A stretch of 27,592 nucleotides of DNA from an uncultured Eubacteriales bacterium. Its GTDB lineage: Bacteria; Bacillota; Clostridia; Christensenellales; CAG-138. Both the position numbers and the translations under genes were made by a program. The stretch is from positions 1 through 27,592 of the forward strand of contig UQWD01000027.1 of NCBI GenBank assembly GCA_900544555.1, written 5' to 3'. Numbering within the stretch: position 1 is the stretch's first letter; each line of letters begins with the position of its first letter. Of the stretch, positions 7,986 through 16,570 are shown one piece after another. The notes under the pieces were generated by a model. That model was not told where the DNA came from. It worked only from the letters and a program-made list of their open reading frames with translations, and did not search any database.

Positions 7986-8984
7986 TCAGAACTGCCTGTC
8001 CTTTTGTGCCGAACGGTCGTAAGCGCGAATTATGCGCTGTACCATCTCATGCCGGACGACGTCCCGATGAGTTAAATAGATCTCCGAGATACCTTCAACG
8101 TCTTTAAGCACGCTCAGCGCGTGCACAAGCCCGCTCCTGCGTTCGCGCGGGAGATCGATTTGCGTGATATCCCCGGTAACGACTACGCGGGAGCCCTCCC
8201 CAAACCGCGTAAGGAACATTTTCATCTGTTCAACGGTACAGTTTTGCGCCTCGTCAAGTATGATATAGGCGTCGCTCAATGTCCGGCCCCGCATATAAGC
8301 CAACGGCGCCACCTCGATAACGCCGCGCTCGGAAAGTGCCTTAAAGCTCTCGGCGCCGAGGAAATCATACAGCGCGTCGTACAAAGGGCGAAGATAGGGG
8401 TCTACCTTATTTTGCAAATCCCCCGGCAAAAAACCCAGCTTTTCTCCCGCTTCAACCGCGGGGCGGGTCAAAATTATTTTGCCTACCTCCTTGTTTTTAA
8501 AAGCAAGTACGGCCATCGCTACCGCTAAATACGTTTTTCCAGTTCCGGCAGGCCCAACCCCGAAAACGACCGTATGGCGCTTAAGCGCGTTAACGTACCG
8601 TTTCTGGCCGACGGTTTTGCATTTTATCTGCCTGCCCTTATGCGTAAAGGCGACAACATCGTCTATCAGCTCCTCAATAAGGTCGGCGTTTCCCTCTTTC
8701 GCCAGATCGATGGCGTACCGGATACGCCCGCGATCCACGGCTTCGCCCCGGCGGAGCATGATAAGCAGCTTGTCCACAACCGTATGGGCGAGCGCGGCTT
8801 GTTCCGGGCCGCCCTGTATCTGTATAGCGTCTGCCGCCGCGCTTATGCGCGCGCCGGTTTCCGCCTCAATAATGTGCATATTCTCGTCGAAAACGCCGAA
8901 AAGGCGTATCACTTCATCCATAGAATCGACCGGAATCTTTAGTTCCTGCGCCGCGCCCATGGGCATGGCGTTTTGTTCTTCCAT
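7986..8984 (-). CDS. phoH: PhoH family ATPase
   Basis: PhoH-like proteins are cytosolic P-loop ATPases related to helicase domains; their exact role is unsettled, though their constant association with ybeY suggests RNA metabolism. The 332-residue protein has an N-terminal KH-like region (about 15-75), Walker A GPAGTGKT (144-151), TRPAVEAGEKLGFLPG (173-188) and Walker B IILDEAQN (241-248). It also has the GDITQIDLP sensor segment (271-279). Its start follows AAGAGGAAAG a little upstream, and 24 bases separate it from yqfD. Family assignment is secure; biochemical function is not. Confidence 0.95.
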   Translation of the reverse strand: MEEQNAMPMGAAQELKIPVDSMDEVIRLFGVFDENMHIIEAETGARISAAADAIQIQGGPEQAALAHTVVDKLLIMLRRGEAVDRGRIRYAIDLAKEGNADLIEELIDDVVAFTHKGRQIKCKTVGQKRYVNALKRHTVVFGVGPAGTGKTYLAVAMAVLAFKNKEVGKIILTRPAVEAGEKLGFLPGDLQNKVDPYLRPLYDALYDFLGAESFKALSERGVIEVAPLAYMRGRTLSDAYIILDEAQNCTVEQMKMFLTRFGEGSRVVVTGDITQIDLPRERRSGLVHALSVLKDVEGISEIYLTHRDVVRHEMVQRIIRAYDRSAQKDRQF

Positions 8985-9008
8985 ATCCTTGTTCTTTCCT
9001 CTTACGTA

Positions 9009-10172
9009 TTAAAAATTAATAGTTACGCCGATAGGCCCAACCGCCTGTACGGTGATTACAGCCTCGACGGAACCATCCTCAAGAACCCTCGTTTCGCTTG
9101 TTTTAGAAACGATGAGCATTTTCTTTGGAAGCTGCTCCATAAGCTTTGCCTCCGCCTCCGCCATGGCCACCTTGGCCAGCTCCTCTTCAGACGCCGGAAG
9201 CTTCTCGATCTTCAGCTCGTGATAGCTTCCGCTGATAAAGCGTATCGGCAAAAAGAAACGGTTTAACCGCGTGCTTTTTTCCTCCTTAGCTTCATACAGG
9301 CTGAAATCGGGTGTGTTCTCCAAACGCCTGCCAAAAAGCTCGATTGCGCGGTAGGGCGCTTTAACGCCCGTGCGCGACTCACGCTCGATTGAAGGGCCTG
9401 CGGACGCGGTAAAAGCAAACAGTACCCGGGCCTGCACATCCCCTCTTGCGCGCACATACAGTTCGGGAACCTCCTCCGTGCTCAAGTTGCCGGAGATAAG
9501 CAAATCCCCCTTCTTTACGGCGTCCCCTCCCTTTACCATCGCATGCCCGTTCAGGGCGGTGATGGATTGGATCACGCCGTCGTAAGCGGCATAGATATTG
9601 GCCGGGGTCGTATTATCCACAATCTCAGGTTCCCGCCCGGCTTCGATAAGCTCCACATGAAGCACCACGCCGTTGAGCTGCGCGCCGGCCCACGCAATAC
9701 GCTGCTCCCGCTCCATCAGCTCAGCGCCTATCTCAGATATATTCAGGCCGCTTGAACGGCTGCCCGTGGATATATCGATTTTACCCAGCAGGGCGATCAC
9801 TTCCTCACGCGTAAGCTCGTAACACCCGTCAACCTGGATAAACCAGATAAAGCGCGATAACGCAATGAGCACCGCCGCCGCCAACAGCCAGCCAAAGAGC
9901 ATCACCGGCCTTAAACGCATACGCGTGAACAGGAAGGGCAGCCCGTATTTGCGCCGGATACGGACGCGGCAGCGCATCTTACGCAACATCAAGTGAAGGC
10001 GGTGAAAATCCTTGGCGCTGATATAAGCGCTTATGGAGGTCCTGTTCACCCTCCTCACATCCCAGATATCAATGCCCTCGGCCAACGCCATGTTGACAAA
10101 CCGCTCAAGGTACAAACCTTCAACGTATATCATAACATATCCGGAAAAATAATTCCATATTGCCGTGAACAT
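9009..10172 (-). CDS. yqfD: Sporulation protein YqfD
   Basis: YqfD is a mother-cell sporulation protein of the SpoIV type; in Bacillus it belongs to the sigma-E regulon and its biochemical role is unclear. The 387-residue protein has a short cytosolic N-terminus (FSGYVMIYVEGLYLERFVN), one strong membrane helix (about 88-112), and a long extracytoplasmic domain with VDGCYELTREEV and an imperfect beta-rich C-terminus. AAAGGAGCG precedes the ATG at 10172. Only 21 bases separate it from yqfC, so the pair is one operon, and phoH follows 24 bases on. Confidence 0.93.
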   Translation of the reverse strand: MFTAIWNYFSGYVMIYVEGLYLERFVNMALAEGIDIWDVRRVNRTSISAYISAKDFHRLHLMLRKMRCRVRIRRKYGLPFLFTRMRLRPVMLFGWLLAAAVLIALSRFIWFIQVDGCYELTREEVIALLGKIDISTGSRSSGLNISEIGAELMEREQRIAWAGAQLNGVVLHVELIEAGREPEIVDNTTPANIYAAYDGVIQSITALNGHAMVKGGDAVKKGDLLISGNLSTEEVPELYVRARGDVQARVLFAFTASAGPSIERESRTGVKAPYRAIELFGRRLENTPDFSLYEAKEEKSTRLNRFFLPIRFISGSYHELKIEKLPASEEELAKVAMAEAEAKLMEQLPKKMLIVSKTSETRVLEDGSVEAVITVQAVGPIGVTINF

Positions 10173-10193
10173 CGTACGCTCCTTTAATGATCT

Positions 10194-10487
10194 TTACGTT
10201 TCGTATCCCGCCGTATCGATACGCCCGCTGATATAAAGGCGCTCTACGGATAATTCCTTCATCCTCAGTTCCTCTCCGCCGATACAGAGTATGCCCTCGG
10301 TAGTTATCAGGCGTATCCTGTCTGCGGCGTATTCAAATATACCCTGATGGTTTTCCACCAGCATGTTTTCCCTTCCGAGCAGTGTAACCTTTGGAAGGCC
10401 GCCCAGCGCCTCCTCCGGTAAATCGAGGGACTGCATTACGCGCCTTCCAAGGGTTTTAAGCCTTTTATGCTTTTTCTTTTTTGCCAT
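10194..10487 (-). CDS. yqfC: Sporulation protein YqfC
   Basis: A 97-residue protein with a basic N-terminus (MAKKKKHKRLK) and a beta-rich body (LPKVTLLGRENMLVENHQGI, later LYISGRI). It matches YqfC, the partner of YqfD in spore formers; it may act on the cytosolic side of the mother-cell membrane, but its molecular role is unknown. ATG at 10487 is preferred because GGTG lies seven bases upstream. A TTG two codons earlier (10493) is possible but badly spaced. It is the first gene of the run to era, and a 7-bp hairpin (10502-10518) lies in its leader. Confidence 0.92.
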   Translation of the reverse strand: MAKKKKHKRLKTLGRRVMQSLDLPEEALGGLPKVTLLGRENMLVENHQGIFEYAADRIRLITTEGILCIGGEELRMKELSVERLYISGRIDTAGYET

Positions 10488-10501
10488 TTTCAAACACCGC
10501 G

Positions 10502-10518
10502 CGTCCGTAAAACGGACG
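10502..10518. other. 7-bp hairpin in the yqfC leader
   Basis: CGTCCGT (10502-10508) pairs perfectly with ACGGACG (10512-10518) around AAA. On the minus strand it ends about 14 bases before the yqfC start, just upstream of the weak ribosome binding site. It could modulate translation or be the terminator stem of an upstream transcript; no T-tract follows on the minus strand. Confidence 0.4.
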
Positions 10519-10580
10519 ATATTTTATAAGCTCAGGGGCGAAGAGCCGTTTTAAGCGCTAAGCCCTAAAAGCCCTGTGCT

Positions 10581-10610
10581 AGTGTATGCGCTATAATTTG
10601 TTCTCACGAC
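10581..10610 (-). promoter_or_regulatory. Candidate sigma-E promoter for yqfC-yqfD
   Basis: On the minus strand CATACACT (10588-10581) matches the sigma-E -10 consensus exactly. The 8-mer 14 bases upstream, GTCGTGAG (10610-10603), matches the -35 only in part. yqfC and yqfD are sigma-E genes in Bacillus, so the placement makes sense, but the weak -35 keeps this tentative. Confidence 0.4.
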
Positions 10611-10916
10611 ACGCCGTGAAGAATCATGAAACGATAGTTATGGCGTGAAACTGGTTTTTTACATGGCCAAATAGCGAGGCGTAAACGGATTGTAGTTTAA
10701 TGTATATAAAAGGCGCCGCCGCTTTGAGGTTTATCAAAATGCGGCCTCGCCATTTTTTGCCGAGTAATCTCGCCGACGCCCTGGCTTTTTTTGCGGCTCC
10801 GCTAATATACAAGCCGGAACGAATTGAAATATAAGCTTTCGTTCTTTATACGGTGCTTAATCAGGCAGTCCGGCTTACATAAGCCCGTTTAATAAACGAA
10901 AGAAAGAGAAGCTATT
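10611..10916. other. Gap between sigG end and the yqfC promoter region
   Basis: No gene is supported here. A minus-strand frame of 62 codons (10624-10812) lacks a ribosome binding site and any family resemblance. An 8-bp inverted repeat, CTTTCGTT near 10837-10844 and AACGAAAG near 10894-10901, lies downstream of sigG. A small hairpin GGCTT/AAGCC falls between its arms. No clear terminator T-tract is present. Confidence 0.4.
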
Positions 10917-11690
10917 CTACACATATTTTTTCATATGTTTTAGCGCGCTTTTTTCGAGCCGGGAGACCTGCGCCTGGGATATACCGATTTCGTCCGCGAC
11001 CTCCACCTGGGTTTTTCCGTCAAAAAAGCGCAGGCGGATAATCCTCTGCTCACGGTCGTTAAGCCGCCCAAGGCCGTCCTCGATTGCGATGCTGTCCAGC
11101 CACAGATCGTCGGAGCTGCTCTCGTCCCTTACCTGATCCATAACGAATATCGCGTCGCCGTCGTCATGATAGATAGGCTCAAAAAGGGATATGGGGTCCT
11201 GAATGGCCTCAAGGGCAAACACCACATCCTCTTCCTTGAGATCAAGAGCCTTGGCTATATCGCCGATGGTCGGCTCTTTAACCTGCTCCTCCATAAGCCT
11301 CGTACGCGTTTGGAGCGCTTTATACGCAATATCCCTAAGCGAACGGCTGACTCTGAGCGCGTTATTATCCCTCAGGTAACGCCTCAGCTCGCCGATTATC
11401 ATGGGTACGGCGTAAGTTGAAAATTTAACATTATGAGAAAGATCAAAGTTATCCAGCGCCTTAATCAGCCCGATACAGCCTACCTGAAACAGATCGTCCA
11501 TCTGTTCGCCCCGGTTTGAAAATCGTTGAATTACGCTCAGCACAAGTCTAAGATTTCCGCGTATAAACTCCTCGCGCGCGCCGTCGTTGCCGCCCTTAAT
11601 ATCGAGCAGCAGCTCATGGCTGCGCTTCGCGTTCATCATAGGCAGCTTGGAAGTATCCACGCCGCAGATTTCTACCTTATTGATGGCCAT
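10917..11690 (-). CDS. sigG: RNA polymerase sporulation sigma factor SigG
   Basis: Sigma-G directs late forespore transcription (SASP, germination and DNA-protection genes). The 257-residue protein begins MAINKVEICGVDTSKLP, typical of SigG and including its SpoIIAB-sensitive leader. Region 2 spans about 42-111 (NLRLVLSVIQRF, DDLFQVGCIGLIKALDNFD, FSTYAVPMIIGELRRYLRD). Region 3 follows, and region 4 ends with the helix-turn-helix TQVEVADEIGISQAQVSRLE. GGGGGAG lies eight bases before the ATG. In Bacillus sigG follows sigE in another locus; here it stands alone, between comF/spoIIID and yqfC. I found no convincing sigma-F/G promoter upstream. Confidence 0.97.
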   Translation of the reverse strand: MAINKVEICGVDTSKLPMMNAKRSHELLLDIKGGNDGAREEFIRGNLRLVLSVIQRFSNRGEQMDDLFQVGCIGLIKALDNFDLSHNVKFSTYAVPMIIGELRRYLRDNNALRVSRSLRDIAYKALQTRTRLMEEQVKEPTIGDIAKALDLKEEDVVFALEAIQDPISLFEPIYHDDGDAIFVMDQVRDESSSDDLWLDSIAIEDGLGRLNDREQRIIRLRFFDGKTQVEVADEIGISQAQVSRLEKSALKHMKKYV

Positions 11691-11863
11691 CGTCCGCTCC
11701 CCCTTTTCGCTCGTAGCGTTAGCATTGCCAAGGAAAAAAGTTTTTATCCGAAGGTAAAAAAGGGCGATTGTGTACGATTGAGCGCGAAAATTGAAAAAAA
11801 CAAGTACAAATAAAAGCGTGATGAACCGATAATATGGGTTTATTTGTTCAGTGATTTGCCGCG

Positions 11864-11893
11864 GTCATGTTTGCCCGCCCGCGCACATAGATA
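11864..11893 (+). promoter_or_regulatory. Sigma-E promoter for spoIIID
   Basis: GTCATGTT (11864-11871), a 14-base spacer and CATAGATA (11886-11893) match the sigma-E consensus (-35 like gtcATatT, -10 like CATAcAaT) in sequence and spacing. The predicted start near 11900 leaves a leader of about 20 nt with the ribosome binding site. spoIIID is known to be a sigma-E gene, which supports the call. Confidence 0.68.
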
Positions 11894-11920
11894 TGATTAT
11901 GCTTGTTCGGGGGTGATTCC

Positions 11921-12175
11921 ATGCATAGTTATATTGAGGAGCGCGTCCTCAGCGTGGCGGGTTATATCATTGACAGTGAAGCGACGGTTCGTCAGGCGGC
12001 AAAGGTGTTTAAGATAAGCAAATCCACCGTGCACAAGGATATGCAAGACCGCTTAAAGCATCTTGATCCTGTTCTGGCCGGGCAGGTACACGCCGTGTTG
12101 AAAAAGAACAAAGCTGAAAGGCATATACGCGGGGGCCGGGCTACATACCTGAAATATAAGGGAAACCCTACATAA
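11921..12175 (+). CDS. spoIIID: Sporulation transcriptional regulator SpoIIID
   Basis: SpoIIID is a small mother-cell DNA-binding protein that modulates the sigma-E regulon and primes the sigma-K stage. The 84-residue protein starts MHSYIEERVLSVAGYI, has the helix-turn-helix ATVRQAAKVFKISKSTVHKD (22-41), then KDMQDRLKHLDP and a basic C-terminus with AERHIRGGRAT. The start at 11921 is fixed by GGGGGTG (11909-11915) and family alignment; an upstream TTG at 11903 would include that site. Its last eight bases overlap the end of convergent comF. Confidence 0.97.
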   Translation: MHSYIEERVLSVAGYIIDSEATVRQAAKVFKISKSTVHKDMQDRLKHLDPVLAGQVHAVLKKNKAERHIRGGRATYLKYKGNPT

Positions 12176-12803
12176 TTTTGAGGGGGCGGTAACACGCGCA
12201 AACCGCGTATACCCTGTAAGCGCCCGCATTTTTTATTTCCTTTGCACATGCGGCGAGCGTGCTGCCCGTGGTACATACGTCGTCAACGAGCGCAATGCGC
12301 GCGCCGACGACCCCGGATGCGCAGAACGCTCCATGAACGTTGCGCGCTCGCTGGGCGGCCGAATTATGCGTTTGTGTTCCGGTATCCCGGGTCCTTTTCA
12401 GGCAGCCCTCTATTATCTCAATACCGTCCCTTCTGGAAAGCGCTTTGGCAATAAGCGCGCTCTGGTTATAGCCGCGCTTTTTTTCCTTGCTTATATGAAG
12501 CGGTACCGGTACAAGCGCCTGTACGCGCCATGAAGGATCAATGCGCATAAACCCGGCGAAGAAAGGCGCGAGATAGCGCGCGCCCTCGTATTTAAGCCGC
12601 CCCATGGCCGATGCGACAGCGCCCCCGTATACCAGCGCGGCGTCAAGCCCGTCTATGTATGGAAGCTGAGGCGTTTGAGCCGGCGCGATTAATTCCGGGG
12701 CGCAGGAGGCGCATATCCCTAAGGCGTTGAGCGCGGCCTCCTCGCCACAAAGGGCGCAAGCTACATTATCAGGATAGACGGCGTTAATCAGGGTTTTAAG
12801 CAT
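12168..12803 (-). CDS. comFC: ComF family phosphoribosyltransferase-like protein
   Basis: ComFC-type proteins are cytosolic and required for natural transformation in competent Bacillota; their substrate is uncertain. The 211-residue protein has an N-terminal four-cysteine zinc site (Cys16, 19, 31, 34), a middle segment KYEGARYLAPFFAGFM and LVPVPLH. It then has RGYNQSALIAKAL and the PRPP-binding loop ALVDDVCTTGST (171-182). The start overlaps the end of recD2 by eight bases, so the two are co-transcribed and coupled. The 3' end overlaps convergent spoIIID. No other competence gene is visible nearby. Confidence 0.93.
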   Translation of the reverse strand: MLKTLINAVYPDNVACALCGEEAALNALGICASCAPELIAPAQTPQLPYIDGLDAALVYGGAVASAMGRLKYEGARYLAPFFAGFMRIDPSWRVQALVPVPLHISKEKKRGYNQSALIAKALSRRDGIEIIEGCLKRTRDTGTQTHNSAAQRARNVHGAFCASGVVGARIALVDDVCTTGSTLAACAKEIKNAGAYRVYAVCACYRPLKIM

Positions 12804-15006
12804 AGCTTTCCATGCACTCCTTCAAAAAAATGCTAAGGGCGGAGTAACGCCTGCGTACGGAGGCGTTGTTCACCATGTCCGTCAGGCATTTCCTAGCGCC
12901 GATAACATATACCTGGCTCTGGGCGCGCGTTACGGCTGTATATAGCAGGTTGCGCGTCAGCAGCATGGGCGCGCCGCCCAAAAGCGGCAGGACGACGGCG
13001 GGGAACTCGCTGCCCTGGCTCTTATGTATGGAGATGCAATAAGCAAGCTCCAGCTCTTCAAGCTGGGTAAAATCGTACGAAACAGCGCGCTCGTCGTCGA
13101 AGATCACCTCCAGGGTATGCTGCTCAGCGTCAATATTCGTGATTACGCCCATATCGCCGTTGAATACGCCGATTCCCGTTTCAGGCGCATTACCCAGGGT
13201 TTTGCGCATCCACTCCATTCGATAGTTGTTCTTGATCTGCATGACCTTATCGCCTTCGCGGAATATCCTATCGCCAAACGGACGTTCGCGCTTTGCGGGC
13301 GACGGCGGATTGAGCGCGGCCTGCATGACCTGATTGAGGTTTTTTACACCCAACAGCCCTTTCTTCATCGGCGCAAGCGCCTGCGCGTCCTTGATCGGAT
13401 CGTCCGCAAAAAGCAGCCGGACGCGCCGTGTAAAAAGCGCAAGCATCCTATTTATTATCGATTGAGGGTCCGTCGTCTGCTCGAATAAGAAATCTGAAGA
13501 ACTGTTGTCTAAAAGCGGCTCTTCGCCCCTGTTGATACGGTGGGCGTTTGTGACTATCATGCTTCGACGCGCCTGTCTAAAAACCTCGTTGAGGCGTATC
13601 ACGGGAACGGCGCCTGCGGCGATAATATCCTTTAGCGCATTGCCGGCGCCAACGGGGGGCAGCTGGTCCGCGTCGCCTACCATGATAAGCCGAGTGCCTG
13701 GGGAAAGGGACCTTAGCAGCGCATGCATAAGCGGCACGTCCACCATGGACATCTCGTCCACGATAACCATATCCGTATATAGCGGGTTTTCCTCGTTTCG
13801 TACAAAACCCTCCGAGGCGAAGCCGTACTCCAGCAGCCGGTGTATGGTACGGCTTTCATGGCCTGTGGCCTCGCTCATACGCTTTGCCGCTCGGCCGGTG
13901 GGGGCGCAAAGTTCAAAATCCAGGCTGAGTTTTTCCATCAGCCGGATGATGAAGCGCAGTATTGTTGTTTTTCCCGTGCCCGGCCCCCCGGTTATGACCA
14001 TCGCGCCGCTCTTAAGCGCCGTCGTCACGGCCATGCGCTGTTCATCCGCCAACATAACGCCCCACTGCCGCTCCATCATGCTTATCTGCTTTTCAAGATC
14101 CATGAAGGCGCTTTCGGGCTCGGTGCGCATTAGCTGCGTAAGGCGTAGTGCGCAGTCTTTCTCCTGATAAAACATGTGCGAGGTAAATACCGCGTCCATT
14201 CCATCGACTAACCGGCATACCAAACGGCCTTCGATTATCATTTCATCCAGCGCGCGCTCCATCGGCGCAATATCCATGTTAAGCAGCTCGCACGCTACAG
14301 CTATAAGCCGCTCCCTGGGAAGGAAGGTATGTCCTTCCGATTTTGCCCAGGAGAGTGTGTAGTGCAGCCCTGCCTTGAGCCGAAAGCCTGAGTCGGGGGC
14401 TATTCCAGCTTTCGCGGCGATGCGGTCTGCGGTTTTAAAACCGATGCTTTCAATATCCTCAATGAGCCTGTAGGGGTTCTCCTCAATGCGCGCAAGGCAC
14501 AGCGGCCCGTAAAGCTTATAAATTTTAACCGCCTGCGCAATGCTCACGCCAAGGCTTTGAAGCGAAAGCATAACGTCGCGCATTTCCCTTTGCTGCATAT
14601 ATGAATCGACGATTGCGCCCGCGCGCATGCGTCCAATGCCCGGCACCTCGCACAGGCGTTCGGGATAGTTTTCTATTATAGACAGCGTATCCATGCCGAA
14701 GGTGTTGACGATTGCCTGGGCCGTGGGCAGCCCAACGCCACGGATAAGCCCGCTTGAAAGATAATTGATGAGCGCGCTTATGTCGGAGGGCGCGAGCGTT
14801 TCACATGAATCCGCCTTGAATTGGCGGCCGTACGCGCGGTGCTCAGTCCATTCGCCGCTGAGCCGGACCCGCTCGCCGGCCTGAGCGAGCGCGATAGGGC
14901 CTACCGCCGTGATTTCATCCCCGGAAGCGTCCGTAAGCTCCAAAACGGTGAACCCGTTGTCCGCGTTGCGGTAAACGATGGTTTTAATCTCGCCGGTTAA
15001 TTCCAT
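12796..15006 (-). CDS. recD2: RecD2-type SF1 DNA helicase
   Basis: RecD2 is a 5'-3' SF1B helicase of bacteria that lack RecBC, acting in repair and replication restart. The 736-residue protein has an N-terminal OB-like part (about 1-70), then helix-hairpin-helix segments (LIRGVGLPTAQAIV, LCEVPGIGRMRAGAIV). Walker A is GGPGTGKT (340-347), followed by APTGRAAKRM, Walker B VIVDEMSM (414-421) and GDADQLPPVG (444-453). The C-terminus has the UvrD-like motif YCISIHKSQGSEF. ATG at 15006 has GGAGGAG (15011-15017); an in-frame extension to 15144 would cover the leader and is rejected. It is divergent from the deacetylase gene and overlaps comF downstream. Confidence 0.95.
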   Translation of the reverse strand: MELTGEIKTIVYRNADNGFTVLELTDASGDEITAVGPIALAQAGERVRLSGEWTEHRAYGRQFKADSCETLAPSDISALINYLSSGLIRGVGLPTAQAIVNTFGMDTLSIIENYPERLCEVPGIGRMRAGAIVDSYMQQREMRDVMLSLQSLGVSIAQAVKIYKLYGPLCLARIEENPYRLIEDIESIGFKTADRIAAKAGIAPDSGFRLKAGLHYTLSWAKSEGHTFLPRERLIAVACELLNMDIAPMERALDEMIIEGRLVCRLVDGMDAVFTSHMFYQEKDCALRLTQLMRTEPESAFMDLEKQISMMERQWGVMLADEQRMAVTTALKSGAMVITGGPGTGKTTILRFIIRLMEKLSLDFELCAPTGRAAKRMSEATGHESRTIHRLLEYGFASEGFVRNEENPLYTDMVIVDEMSMVDVPLMHALLRSLSPGTRLIMVGDADQLPPVGAGNALKDIIAAGAVPVIRLNEVFRQARRSMIVTNAHRINRGEEPLLDNSSSDFLFEQTTDPQSIINRMLALFTRRVRLLFADDPIKDAQALAPMKKGLLGVKNLNQVMQAALNPPSPAKRERPFGDRIFREGDKVMQIKNNYRMEWMRKTLGNAPETGIGVFNGDMGVITNIDAEQHTLEVIFDDERAVSYDFTQLEELELAYCISIHKSQGSEFPAVVLPLLGGAPMLLTRNLLYTAVTRAQSQVYVIGARKCLTDMVNNASVRRRYSALSIFLKECMESYA

Positions 15007-15179
15007 TAAGCTCCTCCATATAAAGCGGGTAGTTGGGCGGGCGCGCCAAGCTAAGCGGCCAGTCATAAATATTGTACCATACGTATTTACGGTAATTGAA
15101 TATGTTTTTAACACGCGGTGGCAAGCTGGCCGTAATCGGCGCATATACTTAACGAGACATAGATAGGGAGGCGGATACC

Positions 15180-16019
15180 TTGCGCATTTTTGTTATAACA
15201 AAGAAAACACTCATTTTAATCGGGTTGATCTCGCTTCTGATAACGGCCGTGTTCCTTCTGCTTGCGCTTACCGGCGGCGAAGGATCGCAAAAAACGGGTG
15301 CTTTACCGTATGTGGACGAGTACGAGCTGGAGGTTATGGCCGGAAAAAAGAAGGAATTACCCGTTTACAGCGTACAGAGAGAGGATAAAAAAATCGCCCT
15401 CACCATCGACGCGGCCTGGGAGGATGACAAAACGCCGTTCATACTGGAAGAGCTGGCTAAAAACAATATCAAGGCCACGTTTTACCTGTGCGGGTTCTGG
15501 GTGGAAAAGTATCCTGAGCATGTCAAAGCCATCCACGCGGCAGGGCATGAAATTGGAAACCACAGCGCGACGCATCCGCATATGAACCAGCTTAACGCGG
15601 GAAAAATCAACGATGAGCTTAAAATCTATGACGATATGATAGAAAAGCTTACGGGCGTGCGCAGCAAAACCTTCCGCGCGCCATACGGGGAATATAACGA
15701 TAACGTTATACTTACCGTGAGAGGCGCGGGGTATGTTCCGGTGCAGTGGTCGATTGACACCATTGACTGGAAGCCGGAGCGGAGCGCGCAGACGATACTG
15801 GATACCGTCATTCCCAAGCTCGCGCCGGGGTGTATCATATTGTGCCATAACAATGGGTTCAAGATACAGGAATACCTGCCGCAGCTTATCAAAACGGCGC
15901 TGGATAAGGGATATGAGTTCGTTACGGTCAGCCAGCTTCTGCTTGAGGGTGAAACCATTATCGACGTTAACGGGGTGCAAAAGCCCGCGACTCAGACGGG
16001 AACAGGCTCTGCGGATTAA
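15180..16019 (+). CDS. Polysaccharide deacetylase, sporulation PdaB-like
   Basis: A 279-residue membrane-anchored NodB-fold protein. One N-terminal helix (about 8-31) anchors it, with the catalytic domain outside. Motifs are ALTIDAAWEDD (metal Asp77; the usual DDGP is replaced by DAAW, as in sporulation PdaB/YlxY-type members), HSATHPHM (His128, His132), RAPYGEYN (166-173), DTIDW (193-197) and LCHNN (His223). Such proteins act on N-acetylated glycans, mostly peptidoglycan or spore cortex. The start is TTG at 15180 behind GGGAGGCGG. CATATACT at 15142-15149 resembles a sigma-E -10, but its -35 is poor. A strong terminator follows. The sub-family (PdaB or another) is less certain than the fold. 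Confidence 0.88.
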   Translation: MRIFVITKKTLILIGLISLLITAVFLLLALTGGEGSQKTGALPYVDEYELEVMAGKKKELPVYSVQREDKKIALTIDAAWEDDKTPFILEELAKNNIKATFYLCGFWVEKYPEHVKAIHAAGHEIGNHSATHPHMNQLNAGKINDELKIYDDMIEKLTGVRSKTFRAPYGEYNDNVILTVRGAGYVPVQWSIDTIDWKPERSAQTILDTVIPKLAPGCIILCHNNGFKIQEYLPQLIKTALDKGYEFVTVSQLLLEGETIIDVNGVQKPATQTGTGSAD

Positions 16020-16072
16020 TTAAGGACAATATCTGCCGAGTCGCAAATAATACGCTTAGCGCTAAATTGAAT

Positions 16073-16126
16073 CCCCGGGCAGCCGACGGCGATGTTTAAA
16101 GCCGGCAGTCGCACCGGGGTTTTTTT
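16073..16126 (+). terminator. Terminator after the deacetylase gene
   Basis: CCCCGG (16073-16078) pairs with CCGGGG (16114-16119) and is followed by seven T (16120-16126). Further G+C-rich pairings (CGAC/GTCG and GGC/GCC) fit inside. It lies about 55 bases after the stop at 16019. Confidence 0.78.
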
Positions 16127-16422
16127 CGGTTTCAAAAACCGCGCTCGGCGCCGAACCCTAACGGATACATGAAATGGCCGTTGGTACAGCGCCGCAACAA
16201 CTTCCTTTTATTATTAGAGAAAATCAGCTAAAATAAAGATAGACCGTTGCAGCCGGCACGAGTGAAAACGGCTGGGCGTGCATTGGCCGCAGGCTGCGGG
16301 AACAGAATTCGCGGCCGGCGCATGGGTTTTGCAGAGGGAAGCATTGCATATAGGGGTTTCCCCGCATTGGTCGCCCTTACGCGCCGCACGCTAAAGCGGC
16401 TATGAAACCTCGAAATTGCATT

Positions 16423-16484
16423 TAGCCGTTTTCAACACGCCCAAAAGCGGCTTAAGCCGCCGAAGTGTGTTGAAAAAGCGGCTA
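16423..16484. repeat. Nested inverted repeat
   Basis: The left arm TAGCCGTTTTCAACAC (16423-16438) is complementary to the right arm 16467-16484, apart from two unpaired bases. A perfect 14-bp palindrome GCGGCTTAAGCCGC (16447-16460) lies in the loop. On the plus strand, six T follow at 16492-16497. It could be a structured RNA, a bidirectional terminator or a MITE-like element; no flanking target duplication was noticed. Confidence 0.65.
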
Positions 16485-16570
16485 TGCCACGTTTTTTGGG
16501 TTAACACGGAGCGCTTAAACATTGACTCGGTCAGCGCCCGTGCAAAGAAACCCTTGCTGCTCAAGGAATT

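Noticed and set aside
10624..10812. 62-codon minus-strand frame between sigG and yqfC
   Set aside because: No ribosome binding site, no recognisable family and low-complexity basic composition.
15007..15144. 46-residue N-terminal extension of RecD2
   Set aside because: The extension covers the ribosome binding site GGAGGAG and the divergent promoter region, and RecD2 family proteins begin at the MELTGEI-like strand.
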